Source: an uncultured Bacilli bacterium (lineage in GTDB: Bacteria > Bacillota_I > Bacilli_A > RF39 > UBA660). Taken from it: a stretch of DNA of 18,411 nucleotides. This document shows, piece by piece, positions 14,994 to 18,411 of this stretch. How positions within the stretch are numbered: the first letter of the stretch is position 1; each line of letters starts with the position of its first letter. The notes under the pieces were generated by a model. It ran no database searches. It saw nothing but the letters and a program-made list of their open reading frames with translations, and was not told the DNA's origin. Position numbers and translations under genes: made by a program. The stretch covers positions 1 through 18,411 of the forward strand of contig CAKPJX010000021.1 of the NCBI GenBank assembly GCA_934163035.1, written 5' to 3'.

Positions 14994-15007
14994 ATACCTA
15001 AAAAACG

Positions 15008-15106
15008 TTACTTAAGAGTAGAAAAACAAAGAAATTCTCCTACTACAGTACTAACTACTAAACAACTTAAATTATTAAAAATATCAAAAACAGCATTATT
15101 CTTCAT
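15008..15106 (-). CDS. 32-residue leader peptide upstream of the ABC exporter
   Basis: The ORF starts MKNNAVFDIFNNLSCLVVST and ends V-V-G-E-F-L-C-F-S-T-L-K. Its ATG lies 7 nt after a very good AGGAG (in AGAAAGGAG), and the predicted transcript start is about 26 nt upstream, so it is very likely translated. Its TAA stop is 14 nt before the base of the leader terminator. Codons 16-19 (TTA GTA GTT A..) carry the antiterminator segment. This fits a cis-acting leader peptide that senses ribosome stalling, as known for bmrB upstream of bmrCD, though the sequence is not recognisably BmrB. The peptide is hydrophobic with two Cys and no double-Gly leader. A secreted peptide exported by the neighbouring transporter is a less likely alternative. 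Confidence 0.7.
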   Translation of the reverse strand: MKNNAVFDIFNNLSCLVVSTVVGEFLCFSTLK

Positions 15107-15138
15107 TTTTCCACTCCTTTCTCTTCAAATTCACCATC

Positions 15139-15167
15139 ATAATAACATTAAAATAATATTCTGTCAA
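15139..15167 (-). promoter_or_regulatory. Consensus promoter of the leader peptide and ABC exporter
   Basis: TTGACA (15162-15167), exactly 17 nt, TATTAT (15139-15144). The -35 lies just beyond the psd stop codon. The predicted start is near 15132. Confidence 0.85.
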
Positions 15168-15170
15168 CTA

Positions 15171-16040
15171 TTAATGGTTTACACGCTTACCTATTACTTC
15201 ACCAAGTCTAACTTTTGTTTCAACTCCTAACCTTGAATTATTTAAAATATCTTTATCTATTTCAACAACATTTTCCCTAAAAATTAAAACTACTGTTGAC
15301 CCACCAAATAAAAAGTAACCCTTTTCATCTCCTCGTTTGAAAGTTTCTATATCATGATTTACAATTTTACCAACCATTAAAGCTCCAACTTCCATCTGAA
15401 TAACTTCCCCAAAATTTTCAGTATCAAGTAAAGAGTATTCCCTTTGATTTTCTTTAAATACTTTATATCTCTTAAAAGCAATTGGTCCTACTGTATGAAG
15501 TATACCATTAATCTTTCGACTCTTAATTAAACGCCCATTATCCACAAAACAATATCTATGATAATCATCAACTGTAAGTCTAAAAACTAAACAAGTACCA
15601 CCACTATATTGAAGAGCCAACTTTTTACTTCTTAAAAGATCTTTAACTGTATACTTCTTTTTTTTAATTAACATCTCTGTTTTATCATTAATAGGATAAA
15701 CTAATAATTTTGAATCAGCCACTGAAATTAAATTATTACTATTTTTAGAAACCGGTCTCTTACCAGTTTTAACTTTTCTAGTAAAAAAATCATTAAAAGA
15801 TGAGTATTCTCTCTCTGGATAATCACTCATATCAATTTTATTCTTCTTAATAAATCTATTTATTATTCTAGTAGAAGATTTACTATTCATATATAAAGAA
15901 CTAGCTTTTGAAACAGCTTTTCTAGTTACAAAGAATAAAACTACTCCCCCAATTAAAGTTTTATATAAAACATCTGTTCCTACAGGACTTTTTTCAGTAT
16001 ACTTTTTATTATTTTTTCTATTTATTATTTCTGTCTTCAT
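15171..16040 (-). CDS. psd: Phosphatidylserine decarboxylase
   Basis: Psd converts phosphatidylserine to phosphatidylethanolamine and is made as a proenzyme that cuts itself to form a pyruvoyl group. The 289-residue protein has S-F-N-D-F-F-T-R at 81-88, V-A-D-S with Asp109, D-D-Y-H-R-Y with His161, and the self-cleavage site F-G-G-S-T at 245-249, giving a pyruvoyl from Ser248. It lacks a clear signal peptide but has one hydrophobic stretch near 28-40. The start lies one nucleotide after the pssA stop and has no Shine-Dalgarno sequence, so it is probably translated by coupling to pssA. No terminator is seen between psd and the leader-peptide promoter. Confidence 0.93.
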   Translation of the reverse strand: MKTEIINRKNNKKYTEKSPVGTDVLYKTLIGGVVLFFVTRKAVSKASSLYMNSKSSTRIINRFIKKNKIDMSDYPEREYSSFNDFFTRKVKTGKRPVSKNSNNLISVADSKLLVYPINDKTEMLIKKKKYTVKDLLRSKKLALQYSGGTCLVFRLTVDDYHRYCFVDNGRLIKSRKINGILHTVGPIAFKRYKVFKENQREYSLLDTENFGEVIQMEVGALMVGKIVNHDIETFKRGDEKGYFLFGGSTVVLIFRENVVEIDKDILNNSRLGVETKVRLGEVIGKRVNH

Positions 16041-16041
16041 A

Positions 16042-16656
16042 TTATATTAAAAATAGTATTAATAATACTCCTACTATTGCTAAAAAAGTAATAGCGATAT
16101 ATGCCTTTCCTTTTATTTTAGGAATCTTAATATTAAATACAAATAAAAATGCTGTTAAATATATAATTGCTGGAAATAATGATTTAAATGAAACATTCTT
16201 AACCAATTCTGAAAAAAACCATATAGCTGGTAAAATTATTGATGTAGATGTAACTGGTAATCCACTATAAGTTTTAACGGGCTTACTCTTATCACTATCA
16301 ATAACTGAAATATTAAAAAAGCCTAATCTTGTGATACCTGCAAGTACTAATAAAATATATCCAAGTATATGATACCAACTGCTAAGTCCCATTGAATAGC
16401 CAATAACTACTGGAAATGCCACAAAAGAAATCATATCAGCAAGAGAATCGGCTTCAACTCCAAACTTCTCCTCCTCCTCAGTCCTCTTACATGCTCTAGC
16501 AACCTTACCATCAAACATATCACAAACGCCAGCCAAAACCATACATATCATTGTCAACTGTAAGTTGCCAACTAATGCAAAACTCATTCCAACAATTGAA
16601 AACACAACCCCTAAATATGTTATTATTAACGATTTATTATACTTTCCTATAAACAT
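16042..16656 (-). CDS. pssA: CDP-diacylglycerol-serine O-phosphatidyltransferase
   Basis: PssA joins serine to CDP-diacylglycerol to give phosphatidylserine, the substrate of the adjacent Psd. The 204-residue membrane protein carries the CDP-alcohol phosphotransferase signature: Asp46-x2-Asp49-Gly50-x2-Ala53-Arg54, then Gly66-x3-Asp70-x3-Asp74. The spacing between AR and G is 11 rather than the common 8 residues, due to an E-E-E-E-rich loop also known from clostridial PssA. About six membrane helices are predicted. The ATG follows GGAG by 7 nt. A promoter candidate (TTGTAT-N18-TATTAT) lies upstream. Confidence 0.93.
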   Translation of the reverse strand: MFIGKYNKSLIITYLGVVFSIVGMSFALVGNLQLTMICMVLAGVCDMFDGKVARACKRTEEEEKFGVEADSLADMISFVAFPVVIGYSMGLSSWYHILGYILLVLAGITRLGFFNISVIDSDKSKPVKTYSGLPVTSTSIILPAIWFFSELVKNVSFKSLFPAIIYLTAFLFVFNIKIPKIKGKAYIAITFLAIVGVLLILFLI

Positions 16657-16681
16657 ATAAACACTCCATTCTCTATCACAA

Positions 16682-16711
16682 ATAATAGTTTACCACGAAA
16701 TCAAGATACAA
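16682..16711 (-). promoter_or_regulatory. Candidate promoter of pssA-psd
   Basis: TTGTAT (16706-16711), 18 nt, TATTAT (16682-16687). It lies between the terminator of the upstream remnant and the pssA ribosome binding site. Confidence 0.45.
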
Positions 16712-16727
16712 CCAAGCAAAAAACAAA

Positions 16728-16750
16728 TAAAAAAAGGACTAAAAGTCCTA
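16728..16750 (-). terminator. Intrinsic terminator after the VanZ-RDD remnant
   Basis: AGGACT-TTT-AGTCCT forms a 6-bp stem followed by seven T (the last stem base included) on the minus strand, overlapping the stop codon. Confidence 0.75.
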
Positions 16751-17458
16751 AGATAAACTAATATATTCTATCTTCAACCATTTATCATAAAAAGTTTTCT
16801 TCCTATGTAAAATACTATTTACAGTAACAATAACCAAAATAAAGAATAAAATCAGAAAAGAAAACTTAATTAAAATGGAAAAAAATAAATCAAAATTAAA
16901 TATTTTAAACAAAAACTCTAATAACTTCATTATTAGTGGTAAAGCCCCAAAGTAAAAACCAAAGACTAATATATTTCTAAATAATAAACCTAACAATCCA
17001 TATAAACAATCAATCTTAACTTTTAAATACCTTGCTCCTAAAGTTTGCCCCTTAAAAATAAGAGGAACTAAAATATATAATATTAAAAATGAAAAAATAA
17101 AATTATTAATTTTAAATAAAGATAAGATAGTACCAAGTATTAGAAACAAGATATAATCAAGAAAGAATAATACTATTCTTCTAAGACCAAACACAATCTT
17201 ACCATCTCTGATCGCTTTAGCATCCATCTCATCACGACTAGGTAAAAATTTAAATAATCCTCCCATAAGATAGCCCAAATAACCACCGAACACATTTATT
17301 ATTAAATCATCAACATCAAATAATCTATATGATTTAGGATAAATAAAATATAATCCCGTAAGTTGTGTTAATTCAAAAAATAAAGATAATAAAAGGACAA
17401 AAAAAGACCAATTTTGGTCTTTTGAAATTATATTTCGGAGGGGGGATCTAAAAGGTAT
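16748..17458 (-). pseudogene. VanZ-RDD family membrane protein, 5'-truncated
   Basis: The open frame begins right after a TAG at 17459-17461 with I-P-F-R-S-P-L-R, then has S-L-F-F-E-L-T-Q-L-T-G-L-Y and Y-R-L-F-D-V-D-D-L-I-I-N-V-F-G-G, the hallmark of VanZ domains. An RDD-type domain follows, with F-G-L-R-R-I-V-L-F-F-L-D-Y, G-Q-T-L-G-A-R-Y-L-K-V-K and F-Y-D-K-W-L. The N-terminal VanZ helices, probably around 100 residues, are missing, and only 47 nt separate the stop from the neighbouring gene. The only in-frame start-type codons are internal (for example GTG at 17293) and lack a Shine-Dalgarno sequence. An intrinsic terminator sits inside the frame. A decayed gene is the simplest reading. Confidence 0.72.
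17395..17423 (-). terminator. Intrinsic terminator inside the VanZ remnant
   Basis: A perfect 9-bp stem, AAAAGACCA-AAAT-TGGTCTTTT, is followed by three more T. It lies 86 nt after the stop of the membrane-tethered protein gene and probably ends that transcript. Its bases also read as VanZ codons S-K-D-Q-N-W-S-F-F. Confidence 0.8.
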
Positions 17459-17508
17459 CTATTTTATATAATTTTCTATATATTCTTTAAATATTTTATT
17501 TTTCTTGT

Positions 17509-18063
17509 TTAATTATTTTTTGTCAATGTAAAGTTTGAATCAAAGAATACCGAACCATATCCTCCTGTAATTTTAGAACAGTCATCTGCTATACTTAAAA
17601 ATGAAGAATATTTTTCTGAACAATCAGCTCCAGGGCCACAAGTAGATGGGCCTTCTTTTAATAATAATGCATTTTCTATAATAGTATAGTGTCCAGTCCA
17701 ATATTGGTCCAAACCGCTTTTTGTTAATTTATAAGTACCCTCTTCTTTTAATTCAACTGTTATTGTTCCATTTGTATTTTCACCAGTTCTAGCATCTTGA
17801 GTAACAGCTCCTTGACCACTATATGTTCCTATACAGCTTCTTGTTTCAATAGTATTATTTGCTGCTTCTGTTTTAGGTTCATCTTTCTCTTCTTCTGTTT
17901 TCTTTACTGTTTCTGCTTTTTCATTTTCTATTGTTGTAGTATTTTCTTTAGACATTATTTTATCTTTATTAACAAAGATAAATGCTCCCATTCCTACACA
18001 TGCTAGTAACAGAATAACTACAAGTACAATTAATCCTACATTACTTTTTTTCTTTTCTTCCAT
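17509..18063 (-). CDS. Membrane-tethered extracellular protein of unknown family
   Basis: The 184-residue protein has a short Lys-rich cytoplasmic start, one membrane helix at about 9-31 (V-G-L-I-V-L-V-V-I-L-L-L-A), and a Glu/Lys/Thr-rich linker to about residue 72. A compact C-terminal domain of about 110 residues follows, with alternating beta-type pattern: C-I-G-T-Y-S-G-Q-G, G-T-I-T-V-E-L-K-E-E-G-T-Y-K-L, G-H-Y-T-I-I-E-N-A-L-L-L. Four Cys (near 77, 142, 148 and 162) could form two disulphides. The pattern suggests a small beta-sandwich or lipocalin-like fold, but no family is recognised. The ATG follows AAAGGA by about 9 nt. It has a strong own promoter and ends near a terminator, so it is a single-gene unit between a broken VanZ gene and a transposase. 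Confidence 0.75.
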   Translation of the reverse strand: MEEKKKSNVGLIVLVVILLLACVGMGAFIFVNKDKIMSKENTTTIENEKAETVKKTEEEKDEPKTEAANNTIETRSCIGTYSGQGAVTQDARTGENTNGTITVELKEEGTYKLTKSGLDQYWTGHYTIIENALLLKEGPSTCGPGADCSEKYSSFLSIADDCSKITGGYGSVFFDSNFTLTKNN

Positions 18064-18093
18064 TTTAATTATTCCTTTCTATTTTATATATTT

Positions 18094-18122
18094 ATTATAG
18101 CATTATTTTTATTATTTGTAAA
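18094..18122 (-). promoter_or_regulatory. Promoter of the membrane-tethered protein gene
   Basis: TTTACA (18117-18122), 17 nt, TATAAT (18094-18099), with TGC just before the -10 (extended -10). Five of six and six of six consensus matches. Confidence 0.8.
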
Positions 18123-18148
18123 AAGGAATGAAATAAATTTCATTTGCT

Positions 18149-18163
18149 AACCTCTTTGAGGTT
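18149..18163 (+). repeat. Short perfect hairpin upstream of the transposase
   Basis: AACCTC-TTT-GAGGTT, followed by T-rich GTTTTATTTT. It may be a weak terminator shielding the transposase gene from outside transcription, or a structured end of the element. IS91-type elements carry hairpins near their ends, but no terminus is proven here. Confidence 0.5.
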
Positions 18164-18189
18164 GTTTTATTTTGCTGTATAATTTTATT

Positions 18190-18411
18190 ATGATAATAGA
18201 TACTTTTTATACTGAAAATGATTTAAGAATTAAATATCCCAAGAATAAACATTTTAACCTTAAAGATGTTTTTATAACTTACTGGGATGATTTTGTTAAA
18301 TTTGCTGAATATAAAAACTTATATATTAGACCCGGTTTTGTTCTTACTCTTCACACCTTTGGTAGAGACGATAAATGGAATGTTCATATTCATTGCCTTT
18401 TATCTGAATTT
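18190..18411 (+). pseudogene. IS91-like (Y2/HUH) transposase, partial at window edge and apparently internally deleted
   Basis: The only plus-strand gene. Its first 74 codons begin MIIDTFYTENDLRIKYPKNK and contain F-I-T-Y-W-D-D-F-V and L-Y-I-R-P, typical of the extreme N-terminus of IS91-like transposases. They run directly into G-F-V-L-T-L-H-T-F-G-R-D-D-K-W-N-V-H-I-H-C-L, the HUH segment that normally lies well over 100 residues further on. The Cys-rich zinc-finger region expected between them is absent, which suggests an internal deletion at the shared R-P/P-G point. There is no Shine-Dalgarno sequence; a TATAAT at 18178-18183 is close enough to the ATG for a nearly leaderless transcript. 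The rest lies outside the window. The family call is firm; the deletion is inferred from memory of the family. Confidence 0.7.

Noticed and set aside
16748..17293. Complete 181-residue RDD protein starting at GTG 17293
   Set aside because: The GTG lies inside a conserved VanZ motif (D-D-L-I-I-N-V-F-G-G) and has no Shine-Dalgarno sequence; homologous sequence continues upstream.
1..18411. CRISPR arrays, tRNA or rRNA genes, classical riboswitches
   Set aside because: No regularly spaced repeats, cloverleaf-like segments or recognised riboswitch cores were seen on either strand by eye.

Overview
The window is very AT-rich DNA (under about 30% G+C by eye) from a Gram-positive bacterium. Genes are tightly packed, with strong GGAGG-type ribosome binding sites and consensus TTGACA/TATAAT promoters. 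Almost every chromosomal gene lies on the minus strand, so transcription runs from high to low coordinates. CotE, SpoVS, a RicA/YmcA-family protein, KhpA, RseP and a class B sortase together point to a spore-forming (or recently spore-forming) member of Bacilli. It is probably an uncultured gut-type lineage near Erysipelotrichales/RF39; that placement is inference. TGG encodes Trp and TGA acts as a stop, so the standard bacterial code applies.

Left part (1-5150): the 5' end of priA with its own promoter; then a cell-envelope cluster reading uppS, cdsA, rseP, a 78-residue membrane protein and a class B sortase, ended by a terminator. Upstream of uppS is a short rpsP-khpA unit driven by a perfect TTGACA-N17-TATAAT promoter and closed by its own terminator.

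Middle (5240-8640): the miaB-ymcA-cotE block in Bacillus order, with a strong terminator between ymcA and cotE. Next come a small ankyrin-like protein with its own promoter, and an unannotated 41-residue ORF followed by a terminator.

Decay zone 1 (8665-9591): a HAD phosphatase fragment, broken by an in-frame stop and changed at motif II, runs in the same frame into a TetR-family regulator that has lost its N-terminus. This looks like a deletion scar. Intact serS and a zinc-ribbon membrane protein follow.

Right part (11840-16660): spoVS, preceded by a candidate mother-cell sigma-E/K-type promoter; a membrane-anchored SGNH hydrolase; an ABC exporter half-transporter; and the psd-pssA pair that makes phosphatidylethanolamine. 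Between psd and the ABC gene lies the most interesting element. A consensus promoter drives a 32-codon ORF with a strong ribosome binding site, followed by a perfect 10-bp terminator whose U-tract runs straight into the ABC gene's Shine-Dalgarno sequence. Codons 16-19 of the small ORF can pair with the 5' arm of that terminator. This is the architecture of ribosome-mediated attenuation of a drug exporter, as known for bmrB-bmrCD, with an unrelated-looking leader peptide.

Decay zone 2 (16748-18411): a 5'-truncated VanZ-RDD gene containing an intrinsic terminator, a membrane-tethered protein with a strong promoter, and at the right edge, on the plus strand, an IS91-like transposase that appears to lack its internal zinc-finger region.
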